Position numbers and translations under genes: made by a program | Origin: Odiellus spinosus | Lineage: Eukaryota > Arthropoda > Arachnida > Opiliones > Phalangiidae | NCBI GenBank assembly: GCA_963920705.1 | Contig: CAWUCO010000074.1 | Coordinates: forward strand, 1,921,637 to 1,985,636 | Direction: 5' to 3' | Length of the DNA: 64,000 bases | Part shown: in pieces, positions 12,501 through 23,900 of the stretch | How the letters are laid out: each line of letters begins with the position of its first letter | Position numbering within the stretch: position 1 is the first letter of the stretch | Notes under the pieces: generated by a model | The model's input: only the letters and a program-made list of their open reading frames with translations | The model's database searches: none | What the model was told of the DNA's origin: nothing

Positions 12501-13602
12501 TCACGGGGGAATCAACGATACTATCACCCAAGTTCGTGAGCGATATTGGCTTCCCGCTGGGAGACAACTAGCAAGGTCAATAATAAAATCATGCCTAAAA
12601 TGCAATAGACTTAGCGTAAAACCTTCGGATAGCTCCACTTCAAATCTACCTAAAGATCGAATTGATCAAGCTCCCCCATTCTCAAAAATTGGTTTTGATT
12701 TTGGTGGGCCCCTCTTTATTAAAGATGGAGTTGAAACAAAAAAAGCGTATATTTGTTTAGCGACGTGCGCAGTGACTAGGGCTATACACCTTGAGCTTGT
12801 CCCATCACTTAGCACCGACGATTTCCTCCTCGCTTTTAAACGAATAATAAATAGACGAGGCATTCCCACTACAGTATATAGCGATAATGCAAAAACCTTT
12901 AAAGCGGCGGACAAAGATTTACAATTACTATGGGCAAAATTAGAACCAAAATATCAGGAGTTTTTTGGGACTCAGGGGATAAAATGGAAGTATAGCATTG
13001 AGAGGGCCGCGTGGTACGGAGGCTGGTGGGAGGTGTTAATTAAATCCACAAAAATTTCATTAAAAAAGAACTTAGGCAAATCACTTTTAACTTATGTCGA
13101 AATGGAGACAGCTCTAACAGAAGCTGAGGCTATTATTAATTCTCGCCCCATAAGTTATTGTTATAACGAAGTTAACGAACCTACACCCATAACACCAGCG
13201 GAATTTCTCATAGGACGAAGAATAACTTCGATCCCCCCTTTTAAAACCAAATCTAATAAAGACCAAAAGGGCCCAACAACACGTTTAGAATTAACAAAAA
13301 GAATTAAGCACAGGGAAAATGTTGTAAACAATTTATGGAAAAGATTCCAACACGAATATTTAATGGAACTTAGAACCGCTCATTATGGAAAAAATTATAA
13401 AAACATAATTGAAATGAAATTAGATGATGTAGTATTGGTAAAAGACGATAAGTTACCTAGACAAATGTGGAAATTAGGCGTAATTCAAGAAATAATTTTA
13501 GGCCGAGACGGCAAAACTAGGGCGTGCATGGTTAAAACCGCAAATAATACCACAATCCGACGATCAATTTTACATTTGTGTAATTTAGAAATTAAAAATT
13601 AA
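9541..13602 (+). CDS. pol: BEL/Pao Pol region (PR, RT, RNase H, INT)
   Basis: Domains in order: an aspartic protease with LLDSGSQHSFI (near 9650); reverse transcriptase with the ADIKQAYLQV block (near 10675) and catalytic LYVDDF (near 10915); RNase H with CFCDASMKAYA (near 11470), LPRLELMGCL and YWTDSTVALGWV (near 11760). The integrase has an HHCC zinc-binding region (HERVGHGG... to CLKCNRL, 12490-12610), the catalytic positions in FDFGGPLF and YSDNAKTF, and a glutamate block near 13030. This order is that of BEL/Pao. The coding region as a whole has about one break. Confidence 0.92.
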
Positions 13603-13700
13603 AACTGTAAAAAAAAAAAAAATATATATATATACATATATATTGTGTAACCAAAAGTGTATAATCATGTAAATAAAAATGTAACCAAAGAAAAACCATA

Positions 13701-13724
13701 GGGTGATACTCTTCAAGTATCACC
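13701..13724 (+). other. Short hairpin before the polypurine tract
   Basis: GGTGATACT and AGTATCACC form a 9-bp stem with a 5-nt loop, just upstream of the purine tract. Confidence 0.5.
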
Positions 13725-13732
13725 GGGGGGAG
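13724..13732 (+). promoter_or_regulatory. BEL/Pao polypurine tract
   Basis: GGGGGGAG sits directly before the 3' LTR, the usual plus-strand primer position. Confidence 0.75.
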
Positions 13733-14157
13733 TGCTAAATAACTTGGTCACTCCCGCCCAAAAATCATTGTAACAACTTAATAAAATCTGTACTACTTTA
13801 TAAACAACCTTTTTGGGAGAGCCGAGCGATGGAGGAATTCATGTAAAAACCCAAAAATATAACGCACCTGTTCCCATTGTCCGTTTGCTCGGCTCCGTTA
13901 CAAAAGAAAAATGTTGGAACAAAAATATTCATTCTGTATTTAAAACTTGGACAGAGAGAGATAAAAAAAACCTCTCGAAATAGGGCCGCATAAAAAAGGT
14001 CGAAAATAAAAATAAATCGAAGTTAGAACTTAGAAAATAAACGAGTAATTATTAGAAAATTCTTGGAAATGTTTCAGTCCGTTTCCAGGGATTCGTAAAA
14101 ACTAAACAAGCTCTCCCAAGCTTAGAACCAGGCGTAGAAGGACATAAAAATTCTTCA
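13733..14157 (+). repeat. BEL/Pao 3' LTR
   Basis: Same 425 bp as the 5' LTR; I saw no difference on reading. Followed by the duplicated GTAAT. Confidence 0.95.
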
Positions 14158-14257
14158 GTAATAGAGCTCTTTAGTGCTTTTTTAAAGAAATTAGAATAAT
14201 GATCTACATGAGTCTAATTTGAAGACGATCTTCAGACGTCTTATTTAAAGATTAAGA

Positions 14258-15355
14258 TGATCTCAGAGTCAAAATGAACGTCTAATGCAAAGTTGTTCAC
14301 AAGACGTCTGATTTAAAGATGTTCGAAAGACGTCTGATTTAAAGATGTTCGAAAGACGTCTGATTTAAAGATGTTCGAAAGACGTCTGATTTAAAGATGT
14401 TCGAAAGACGTCTTTTTAAATATGTTCAACGATGTTCAAAAGACGTCTGCTTAAAAGACGTTTGATTTAAAGATGTTCAAAATAGTCTGCTTTAAAGATG
14501 TACAAAAGGCGTCTAAAAGACGTCTTTTTTACAGGTGTTCAACGATGTTCAAAAGACGTCTGCTTTAAAGATGTTCAAAAGACGTCTGCTTTAAAGACGT
14601 CTTATTTAAAGATGTTCAAAAGACGTCTGCTTTAAAGACGTCTGATTTAAAGATGTTCAAAAGACGTCTGCTTTAAAGACGTCTTATTTAAAGATGTTCA
14701 AAAGACGTATGCTTTAAAGACGTCTTATTTAAAGATGTTCAAAAGACGTCTGCTTTAAAAGTGTTCAACGATGTTCAAAAGACGTCTGCTTTAAAGACGT
14801 ATTATTTAAAGATGTTCAAAAGACGTCTGCTTTAAAGGTGTTCAACGATGTTCAAAAGACGTCTGCTTTAAAGGTGTTCAACGATGTTCAAAAGACGTCT
14901 GCTTTAAAGACGTCTTATTTAAAGATGTTCAAAAGACGTCTGCTTTAAAGACGTCTTATTTAAAGATGTTCAAAAGAAGTCTGCTTTAATGACGTCTTAT
15001 TTAAAGATGTTCAAAAGACGTCTGCTTTAAAAGTGTTCAACGATGTTCAAAAGACGTCTGCTTTAAAGACGTCTTATTTAAAGATGTTCAAAAGACGTCT
15101 GCTTTAAAGGTGTTCAACGATGTTCAAAAGACGTCTGCTTTAAAGGTGTTCAACGATGTTCAAAAGACGTCTGCTTTAAAGGTGTTCAACGATGTTCAAA
15201 AGACGTCTGCTTTAAAGATGTTCAACGATGTTCAAAAGACGTCTTATTTAAAGATTTCTGCTTTAAAGACGTCTTATTTAAAGATGTTCAAAAGACGTCT
15301 GCTTTAAAGGTGTTCAACGATGTTCAAAAGACGTCTGCTTTAAAGACGATTTAAA
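14258..15355. repeat. AGACGTCT satellite array (36- and ~41-bp units)
   Basis: Built from GATGTTCAAAAGACGTCTGC followed by TTTAAAG. Two unit types alternate: one joined by GTGTTCAAC (36 bp, clear at 15105-15230) and one joined by ACGTCTTATTTAAA (about 41 bp). Short ORFs through the 36-bp part (repeating FNDVQKTSALKV) arise only because 36 is a multiple of three. Each unit holds the palindrome AGACGTCT. Confidence 0.9.
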
Positions 15356-15669
15356 TACGTCATATAGTTCTACATTATACAAGACTTTGGAAAAATCGGC
15401 GATAAACACATCGGGTAGTCTCCTTATAAGCGCAATTTAAAACAAACATTAGTCTGTCTAAAGGCGTGCAAAAATAGTGTGAAATCAAGGTTTACAAACA
15501 CAACTAAATGATATAATTTAGCAAGACTTAACAAAAATCTTTTCACTTCACAACTTTTATTATCGAAACATGATATAGAAACATGATATAGAAAAAATTA
15601 AAAAGAAACAAAAAATAATTTTTAATCTTTAAAATTATTTCTTTCTTTGCTTTCTTAAAAGTTTTTATT

Positions 15670-16198
15670 CTATTCCTTCTCTAGGCTTTTATCTTTTTCT
15701 TTGGACTCTACCTCTATATCCTTTTCTTTCCCCACATCTTTACCCTTCTGTTTCTCTAAGACTTGATCTTTTTCCTTCTCTAAGGTTTGATCTTTTTCCT
15801 TCTCTATGTCCTTCTCTTTATCTTCTCCACCCGATTTATCATCTTAAAAATTAAAAACAAATTAATTTTTGGGATACTCGAGTTCAACGCCAGTATATAC
15901 CTGATAAGTCTGTATTTTTCAGACTATTTTCTTTAGGAATATCAGTTTCACTTTCCATCGAATAGGAGCCCTCATAAGCAATGTAAAAGCGTTTATTTTT
16001 TCTGCCAAGGTGATGTTTTCCTCTATCGTCGCTTTCTGATTGCATAGGTGAGGAATCCTTCTCCTGAATTCTCGTCTTCTTATTTACTTTGAATTTATTT
16101 TTTGTCTTCAAGAACTGGCGAATGTTCGCACACTTTTTATTGATAATACTGATCACTCGACTACGGCTAACTTTGTTCCCTTTTTGGTCGTTGAACAT
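15670..16198 (-). CDS. Small two-exon gene, lysine/glutamate-rich protein
   Basis: Unrecognised. Exon 1 is 16198-15901 and exon 2 is 15842-15670. The 58-bp gap (15843-15900) begins GTATAT and ends TTTTTAAG on the minus strand, and removing it keeps the frame, giving 156 residues. Exon 1 is basic, with a Ser/Asp-rich middle. Exon 2 is almost all charged repeats (KEKDQ.LEKEKD), likely helical and soluble. AATAAA follows the stop on the minus strand. It starts about 25 bp outside the inverted-repeat arm at 16225. It could be a transposon accessory gene or a host gene fragment; transcript data would decide. Splicing is inferred from sequence only. Confidence 0.55.
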
Positions 16199-16224
16199 TC
16201 TAGCCCCGCTTGTTTATTTTTTGG

Positions 16225-16443
16225 GGGGGGCTTGCTTTAGACACGTTTTTCTTGCCTTCTAGGGCTAACAGAACTATTTTCTTACTTGATAATGAAACTA
16301 GAGAAAATTCCGAGTAGCTTGAGTGACATTTTCAATTACGGTTATACTTAATTTTTAACTTCAAACTTCTTTAAATAGTGAAAAGATATGGTTACTTAGG
16401 CAGGATTTATTCGAAAACGAATAAAGATTTATTTCAGGCGTCT
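16225..16443 (+). repeat. Inverted-repeat arm (left)
   Basis: About 215 bp ending TTTCAGGCGTCTTTT. It is the reverse complement, at roughly 80-85% by eye, of 20652-20870. The pair encloses copy T2. Confidence 0.8.
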
Positions 16444-16448
16444 TTTTA

Positions 16449-16480
16449 CCTCCCCGACTTAACTTTAGTTCAGGGGGAGG
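16449..16480 (-). other. T2 terminal hairpin
   Basis: On the T strand the arms are CCTCCCCCTGAAC and GTTCAGTCGGGGAGG, here with one base changed. It has equivalents at 1174, 29861, 39363 and 49342. Confidence 0.8.
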
Positions 16481-17221
16481 TTTTACACTGGTCGTGTGTG
16501 TCTGTGTGTCACTTCCTGTGTAACCGGATATCCTGTGTACGCGGATATCACGTGACCTAGCTCGTAGAGCAAAAAGTCTAGAGACATTACATGCCAGCTT
16601 AACGTTCAATCCCGTACAACGGAATTACCTCCTTTAAGCGTGGCTGCCACATTAAGTTTCAAGTGACGTGCAATGATATGCAACAGGACGTCTCCAATTG
16701 CATATTATCACCTTCCACCATCCACTTTACGGTCAAACCTCGATGCTGGACAGTTGAAGGCGATTATACGCAATGGGACGTCTCCCACTGTTATAATCAC
16801 CTCCGACCATCCCCACATCAAGGTCCAACCTCCAGTGTCCGATCTCAGCGGGCCATACTAGCGAGGCGTCCCTCACTAATATGGTCCACATCGACCTTCC
16901 ACTCTCCAAACATCGCCCCCCAAGGGTAAATTGGCCGACACGTGAGCACTCAGGGTTACGATAAACGTCTGAGCACAATCGGATACTGTATAATGGCATT
17001 CGATTAGCTTATATAGTCTCTTTGGAAGTATAGTACATTGGAGCATTATGGCGTGATATCTTTTAGTGAATTGAAACATAATATTAATTTAAAATATAAT
17101 TCAAAATATTATAATTATTTCTCTTAATCTTATTAATAATGTAGCTGAAAATTACATTTTAAATTGGCGATAGTTTTGAAGATATTTAAGAAATTCTCCA
17201 AATATTTGACCGTTCAATAGC

Positions 17222-17486
17222 AGCTTGAGTTGACAGCACGCGCTAAGCTATTTTCCATATATCATTTAGTTAAAATAGCAAAGGTATAAAGGGCCGTATA
17301 GGCTTAGGCTTGCTGCAAACTCGGGGTGGATTGAAAAATTTAAGCCAATTTCTATACTAATACCAGCTTGAGTTGACTGCAAGCGCTAAGCTATTTTCCA
17401 TATATCATTTAGTAAAAAAAGCAGAGGTATAACGGGCAGTATAGGTTTTGGCTTTCTGCAAACTCGGGGTGGATTGAAGAATTTAA
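17222..17486. repeat. Direct repeat pair inside T2
   Basis: Two ~122-bp copies starting AGCTTGAGTTGAC (17222 and 17364) and ending GGGGTGGATTGAA. The same pair lies in T3 at 38364-38630. Confidence 0.8.
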
Positions 17487-18254
17487 ATAACATTATAGAC
17501 CAATTTGTATACTTTTGTTTTTTATATATTTTTGGTTAAAAAGTAGACTAGATAGATTTTTTTTAACTTTGTATAAGCATCGCTTCTCGGGGTATAAATA
17601 AGCGAGATTATCATTTTTCCCACTCAATGATAACCTTGTGTAGGGCGAGGGGAGGTTCATGTTAGGCTTTCACGCTAGCGGTGTTGGCTCATTGATTCGG
17701 CAACGGCTCTTGGTTGCTAAGGCGGTGGTAAAACGCACCTATTATCACATATTTTGAGTAGTGTGTTTAAATAAGGCACGTACTTCTTGCAAGAACCCTT
17801 TGCAAGTACCTATTTTTCGGCGACTTGATTCGCAATTCTTAGACTGTAAGGCAAGTATGACTTCACAATAGGGGAAAAAAAATACGATGAAGTTGGACAT
17901 CCTACACCAAGTGCTCAATTATACTTAAAATCCTAATCTCTACTTTATTTATAAATGTATTTGAGTCCCACGACTAGGATGTGCTATAGAGTATAGACCC
18001 AGACTTTAATAAATGGACAACTACTCAATAGCAGCCCCATTCCTACTACTAGGATAGGCTATACGGTAATTAAGGTAGGCAAGTTCAATAAGCCGCCACA
18101 CACTTCCGGTCTGCAATTAGTTCACTAGAGTACTTGTTCGATTTGCGAACTTGCTTTAAGTTGTACAAACTTCGCAACTGTGATCCCGCGAAAAGATCGA
18201 GCCGGTTTACACTCGACAAGTTGCAAAAATTCTATAAGCGGATGCACATTGAAG

Positions 18255-18560
18255 TTGTTCGAGCAAGAAGGATCAGATAAGGAGAGGAAAAGTGGGGTTG
18301 CGTTGAGTTAGAGAGAGAAGAGTCTACCTCCCACTCGGGTGGAAAGGGGGATAGGAAATTCTCGAGGTAAACTGTTGTCACGTGGTCGCTAGCTAGCGCG
18401 TCTCATAAAGGATTCGTTTTACCCACGTGACAACAATTTACCACGAAGCATCTCTACCCCCGTCTGTCCCCCGTTCTCCCAGAGTGGGAGTTTAGGCCGA
18501 CGCAGTAGGAGCCGCGCCGTTCCCACTTTTCCTCTCCTTATCTGATCCTTCTTGGTTCGA
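18255..18560. repeat. Large palindrome inside T2
   Basis: AGAAGGATCAGATAAGGAGA (from 18267) and its complement (ending near 18554) are outer arms of about 32 bp. GTTGTCACGTGG and CCACGTGACAAC near 18373 and 18423 form inner arms. The same structure exists in T3 at about 37300-37590. Confidence 0.75.
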
Positions 18561-18760
18561 GAAATCAAATATGCTTGAAACTCGCGCGAGGGTTTAAATT
18601 TCGCGTGTGTCAGGAGAAGCGCTGGATTTGCAGTATAGTCCTGGTCGATTTCCAAAACCGGAAGTCTAGAGACCCTCGCGAAAATTTTCGCGGGGAAAAC
18701 TTTTGTCACGTGATCGTCCGCCATCTTTTTGTAGTGTGAATATAGCGACAGACTAACCAA
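18419..18760 (-). CDS. 113-residue ORF inside T2, uncertain
   Basis: An open frame also present in T3 (37089-37430) with one residue changed. It covers one arm of the palindrome. The peptide is basic (TKKDQIRRGKVGTARLLLRR) with no domain I know. Because T2 and T3 are almost identical DNA, conservation says little about selection. It may be chance. Confidence 0.2.
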   Translation of the reverse strand: MVSLSLYSHYKKMADDHVTKVFPAKIFARVSRLPVLEIDQDYTANPALLLTHAKFKPSREFQAYLISRTKKDQIRRGKVGTARLLLRRPKLPLWENGGQTGVEMLRGKLLSRG

Positions 18761-19219
18761 CGCCTCCTATATTTTATCATATCGGAGGTGTTGGACTAAC
18801 AACTTGAATTTGGTTTGTGGGAAATAAAATTAGAAATAGTCTGGCAACCTGTTACTGCAAAAAGATGGCGGCGCGGCTATGAGACAAGCGCCCATTTCCG
18901 GCAAATCGACGAAAGTCGCGCGAAGAACCAGGCCTTAAATATTTTGAAAAATATTCTAGTTAGTTTGTCGTTATATGACGTTGTTTCCCAACTTGGTGTA
19001 ATTTTACTCTGGTCTGTCCTGCCTTAAAAGAATATATTTTATTCTTCACTCACAGTCTTAATCCACAAAGAAGGTTAACTTAAAAAAAGGTTACTTAAAA
19101 CTTTCTGTACAGACAAGTAGAGTATATGTAGCGCAAATAAGCGAAATTTTACATCGTAATTTTTAGTTTAACCTGATATACGTAAAGCCAATGCGTTAGT
19201 TGTTTATTGATAGGTTTAT

Positions 19220-19945
19220 TAGGGTTGTGTTGTATACTGAAGCCATGTATAGGTTCAATGTGATATAACATTTTGCCTTTTCACGTTACTTGGTCTACAA
19301 ATACTCTACAACCGTCAAAATTCTGATATGGTTTTAAAAGAAGAACCTTGACCTTGTGTATTTAATCACATATAGAGATTAAATGTTTTTCGCATCTAAT
19401 TTTAATTGGTTTATCAATATGTTATTTGTATATATATATTTTTTTAATATTTTATATTTTTTAGATTAAAATAAATTTATTATTCAGGAAGATTTTGTAG
19501 AATCTAGTTCTCAGGATTACCGGTGTTGAAAATTTATTTTGCTAATGTTATCTTGATGTCTGTGTTTTCTGCCCGCTATTTGGTAGTGGTAAGATTAATA
19601 TTTTTCATTTTAATTAATTGACTTATTTGGCGTTTATTTGATAATTTGCTTTACTTAAATTGTTCGTGTAAGGGCTATTTTACATATTACCAAAGGTTGC
19701 TAATTTCAGTTGTCTTAATTCCGATTTTTTTGTTTTAATACTGAATTATGGACTGGATTATTTTCCTTTTTTTCTCTAGTTAGGTTTGGTTTGAAGTAGA
19801 GAATTATTTAGGGTTGTGTTGGTATACTGAAGAAATGCTTATAGGTTCAATGTGATATAATATTTTGCCTATTGGCGTTACTTGGTCTGCAAATACTCTA
19901 GAGCCTTCAAAAATATTATATGGTTTTAAAAGAAGAACCTTGACC
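19220..19945. repeat. Direct repeat pair inside T2
   Basis: About 135 bp starting AGGGTTGTGTTG at 19220 and again at 19811, both ending AAGAAGAACCTTGACCTT. Mirrored in T3. Confidence 0.75.
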
Positions 19946-20256
19946 TTGCTTATTTTACTCGATACGCATTTATATTAAAATTAATTCATTATTCAGCAAA
20001 TGTTTTTCCGACTCTGGTTCTCAAAATTTTATTTTGAACTAAGTTTGATTCTTTTGCATTCAAATTTATCTTGATAAGAATTATATTTTTGATCTGAATT
20101 ATTGGTTTAATATATTTAGTGTTTAATTGAGATATTTCTTTTTGCTTTCAATCTTCGTCTTCCACAAATGCCATAAATTTTAATATTTTAGGTAAGGTTA
20201 GGTTAGTTAACATCACGTGGTTGTCGGGGAGGTATTATTTTGGTTTCCCAACTTGT

Positions 20257-20651
20257 TTGTATACTAAATGAGATATGTTAGCGTAACTATTCATCTATCT
20301 TACGAATGTTTAAGTGCTACGAGTTATGATAATTTTACGAAGTTAGTAATCGTGATTTATACCACCACTTAAGTATGATTTCCGGACAAATTAACTAACG
20401 TATTTTCGAAAAATAACTGGGCTTTCATTTTTGAGATTAATAATAAAGGTATAAATGAAATCTCAAATTCGTATGATATATGATTATGTCTTACAGTAGC
20501 CTATTTAGAACAAAAATATTGAATAGTTACGTTAACACTGAAAAATATGTCAAACATAGGGTTATTTTTAAGGGTAATTAAATGTTAATGTTATTTTTTA
20601 AATTAAATGACTATAGAGGAATTTACGTTATCATATCTCAATAGGAAACAA
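20257..20651. other. AT-rich spacer, nothing recognised
   Basis: Lies between T2 and the right inverted arm. No ORF and no repeat match. Confidence 0.4.
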
Positions 20652-20870
20652 AAAAGACGCCTGAAAAATCTTTATTCGTTTTCGAATAAATCCTGCGTAA
20701 GTGACTTTATCTTTTCACTATTTAAAGATGTTTAATTTAAAAATTAAATATAACCGTAATTGAAAACGTTACTCTGGGAAATTGCTTGGAAATTGTTTGT
20801 CTCTAGTTTCATTATCAAGTAAGGAAATAGTTCTGATAGCCCTAAAAGTGAAGAAAAACGTGTCTAAAGT
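20652..20870 (-). repeat. Inverted-repeat arm (right)
   Basis: Begins AAAAGACGCCTG and contains CTTTATTCGTTTTCGAATAA; complement of 16225-16443. Confidence 0.8.
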
Positions 20871-21103
20871 AGGGTTTAAAGAAAAAAGCTTAGGGCTTCC
20901 CCTTAAAACGTACCGTACCTATGATAAAATTATTTATTCGGTTTGCGTTGGTGAACGCAACCTAAATCCTGGGATGACGTTTGTGCGCGTCTCTTTTGGA
21001 ACAGACTGTTAAATTAATCAAGTGATGTTCACGTAGATTATGGCTTCTGTAATTAACGTAATCCAAAAAACTATTACCAGTATTTTTATAGATCGTAACT
21101 ACA

Positions 21104-21377
21104 ATGGAAAAAAAGAAGAATGGTTGTTTTTGCACAACAAACTACAAGGATGTAACTAATGAACAACTAGGAAAAGGCGTGCTTTTAGCTATTGATTACA
21201 ATCTAGAGAGAGTAGGTGAGTTCAAGGGTAAATGGAGTACAAAACTTTGGACCGATGTAGTTACAAATTTAGGTGTTTCGAAGACTAAGAACCGAAAGTC
21301 TAAAAGTATTTTAAATGCTGGTAAATGCTACTTTATGAGGTACGCTTTAGACGCCATTGGCTTTAGAACCTATTTTG
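21104..21377 (+). CDS. Unknown ORF 'A', 5' part, split by copia
   Basis: Opens with MEKKKNGCFCTTNYKDVTN and runs 91 codons to the copia insertion. The peptide is Lys-rich with a Cys pair near the start and a W-containing stretch (KGKWSTKLWTDVV). The frame is in phase with 25810-26297 beyond the copia element, so these look like one ORF cut by the insertion. I cannot name the family. By context it may be the 5' part of the same DNA-transposon gene whose later domains lie at 31.2-33.3 kb; that is inference. Confidence 0.5.
21373..21377. repeat. Copia target-site duplication, left
   Basis: TTTTG, repeated at 25805-25809. Confidence 0.8.
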
Positions 21378-21559
21378 TATTGGAATATCAAAGTTCACTT
21401 GGTATTCTTATCTTTAAAGTTTAGACGAATTTTAATTGTGTTTACTTGCTAAATACTTTTGTATTCGATAACTCACTCTTTTTAAAATAAATGTTGTAAT
21501 AAGTTAGATACAGTTTTATTCCGCTTATCGCCTTGTACATTGTTTGAGTAATTTCAACA
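21378..21559 (+). repeat. Copia 5' LTR
   Basis: TATTGGAATATC ... TTTCAACA; matches 25618-25804. Confidence 0.9.
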
Positions 21560-21575
21560 GGTTATGGGCCCAGTC
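21560..21575 (+). promoter_or_regulatory. Copia primer-binding site
   Basis: GGTTATGGGCCCAGTC follows the LTR. The TTATGGGCCCAG type pairs with an internal part of initiator tRNA-Met, as copia elements are known to do. Confidence 0.75.
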
Positions 21576-21641
21576 CGTTCGACTAGGGTGGAAGGTATAT
21601 AGCTTATCGGTTTAGTGTATCGTTACATTTATTTTTGTGAA

Positions 21642-22440
21642 ATGGCTGACGGTGCGGTTGTCAAGTTTAATAAATTAAACGGTTCCAACTATCAAGTTTG
21701 GAAGTTCCGGATGGAAATGTTACTTATACGTGACGGTCTTTGGGAGGTAATATCTCAAACAGATCCGAACCCGGTGACCACGGACTGGCAAACAAAGGAC
21801 AGTAGAGCACGAGCAACAATCGGTCTCTTGGTAGAAGATAATCAGCTTTTGCATATCCGTTCTACATTAACTGCTGTCGAAGCCTGGAATTCTTTGAAGA
21901 ATTATCACGAAAAGAGTGGTCTCTGCAGTAAGGTTTTCTTGCTAAAGAGGTTATGTCGCAGTCAACTTAGCGAATCAGGAAATATGGAAGAGCATGTTGA
22001 CATGATGCTTGATGTCGTAAATCGCTTGGCTGGTCTAGGAGAAGTCCTCAAGGTGAATTTAGTTGTGGCGCTACTATTGTGTAGCATTCCTGAAAGTTAT
22101 GAGACGCTTGTTATGGCCCTGGAGACAAGGCCCGAAGCGGATTTGACTGTTGACTTTGTCAAAGCAAAATTGGTTCAGGAGTATCGTCGACGGCAAGAAG
22201 CTTCTGGTAAGACTTTTCCTTTTGAAGATAGACAGACTGCTTTGAAAACTACTGTACAGCGACGAATTAAAGGTTCGTCAAAGCTAAAATGTTACAGCTG
22301 TGGTAAAATTGGACACATACGAAAGATTTGTTGGTCCAATTGCGGTAAACCAAAGAAAGGAATTTCTGAAGATGGTATTACCAAGGCGAACGTCGTGAAG
22401 CAATCATCAGATGTCAAAATGATGTACAGTCCGTCGGGTA
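21642..22440 (+). CDS. gag: Copia Gag region
   Basis: Starts MADGAVVKFNKLNGSNYQVW, the usual UBN2/copia Gag opening (LNGSNYxxW). It continues through helical Gag to a zinc knuckle CYSCGKIGHIRKIC near 22290 that binds RNA in the family. Fossil. Confidence 0.88.
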
Positions 22441-23900
22441 TACGGTGTTTCAACTATGTACAAATCCATCCGAAAACGCATGGTTTGTTGACTCTGGAGT
22501 TACATGTCATATGTCAAATGACAAGTCTTTTTTCATCAACCTTGACACCACTTATGGTGACAAAGTTTTTTTGGCAGATGGAACTACATTACACGTTGCT
22601 GGTAAAGGTTCAGGAAAACTACGTTTTTTGGTTGATGGCTCCTTGAGAATTTCTACCATTAATAACGTTCTGTACGTGCCGCAGCTTACCAGAAGTCTCA
22701 TCTCAGTTCGTGCTCTGATTAACGAAGGGCTCCGTGTATTATTTACCACAGCTGGATGTACAATTACTAAACCTGATGGTTATATCGTATCTACGACGTC
22801 CTCTGCTGGTGAACTTTTCAAGTTGGATTTGATAAAGGAAGTAATGTTTGCGAAACAGGACGATTTGAAAGGATGCATTCATACATGGCATAGACGGATG
22901 GGCCATCGTGATCCAGTTGCGATAAAGACCTTGGTGAGCAAACAGTATGGAACAGGAATTAAAATAACGGCATGTAGTCGACTGCCTGTATGTGAAAGTT
23001 GTATAGAAGGAAAAATGTCAAGATTACCATTTCCTGTCTCTTTTACACGGGCAAAGAAGAAGCTGGAGTTGTTCCATACTGATCTGTGTGGTCCCATGCA
23101 GACAGCAACGTCTAGGGGTAAACTATATATATTGACCCTAATTGATGATTACAGTAGGTACTGTACTGTGGCTCTCCTTAAACACAAGAGTGACGTTGCT
23201 AACCATATTATGAATTTTGTAAGACTCTGCGAGACGAAATACAATCAAAAACCAATGAAGTTTCGATCTGACAGAGGGGGGGAATACGTGAACCATGAAA
23301 TACAAGAATTTCTTCGCAAAGAAGGTATCGAATGGGAGCTTACAGTACCACATACGCCTGAGCAAAATGGGATAGCAGATAGAAAAAATAGATCCTTAAC
23401 GGAAATGGCCAGGAGTATGTTGAATGATGCAAATTTGGATAATAAATTTTGGGTCCCGTCGAGAAATCTCCATTCGAACTTTGGTTTGGCACTGTTCCAG
23501 ATTTGCGTCATATTCGTCAATTCGGTTGCACCGCGTATGCGCACGTACCAAATGGAAAACGCCGGAAATTGGATCCCAAGGCCGTTAAACTAAAATTTAT
23601 TGGATATGAAGAAGGGTCGAAAGGTTACAGACTTCTTGATGTATCAACCAATTCTGTGGTGGTTAGTAGAGATGTCAAGTTTTTGGAAGAAACATGTTCG
23701 AATCATGTGTCAAATGACTCGGAAGATTCGTACTTGCTGTTTGGTGACAGTTCTGTCGATCTCGTACCTGAGAAACAGATCTCCACTTATGACGTCAAAA
23801 GTGATGCTAATCCTGTAAATAAAACTAACCCACCCACAGAATTGCCTATCCGTAGATTTGATCGTTTGAACCGAGGAGAACCAGCCGAGCGATTAATAAG
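22441..23900 (+). CDS. pol: Copia protease and integrase region
   Basis: The protease active-site motif is WFVDSGVTCHMSND (near 22485). The integrase zinc region is HRRMGHRDP ... CESCIEGK (22890-23015). The catalytic core has HTDLCGPM and LTLIDDYSRY (23080-23155), then SDRGGEYVN and a PHTPEQNGIADRKNR glutamate-region block (to 23390). Broken, as stated for the whole element. Confidence 0.88.

Larger units (their letters stand above)
7603..14157 (+). mobile_element. BEL/Pao LTR retrotransposon, nearly whole
   Basis: A 6.56-kb element with 425-bp LTRs, a primer-binding site, a polypurine tract, gag and the full BEL-order pol (protease, reverse transcriptase, RNase H, integrase). It is flanked by the 5-bp duplication GTAAT at 7598-7602 and 14158-14162. 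The two LTRs look identical base for base on reading, so insertion is very recent. The coding region has about one break; otherwise the element looks whole. Confidence 0.95.
16444..20256 (-). mobile_element. T-family transposon, full copy T2
   Basis: A 3.8-kb unit that is nearly identical to 35554-39399 in reverse. One end is the hairpin CCTCCCCG...CGGGGAGG type (16449-16480). The other reads GTCGGGGAGGTATTATTTTG then GTTTCCCAACTTGT (20224-20256), preceded by GGTTAGGTTAG. So both ends carry TACCTCCCCGAC in inverted orientation. I see no transposase. Inside are paired direct repeats and a large palindrome (listed separately). Differences from T3 include a 30-bp palindromic insert in T3 (near 38877) and about 40 bp present only in T2 (near 16735). 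Confidence 0.85.

Noticed and set aside
16361-16609. Small frames across the T2 border and inverted arm
   Set aside because: They run across a transposon junction and have no counterpart in T3.
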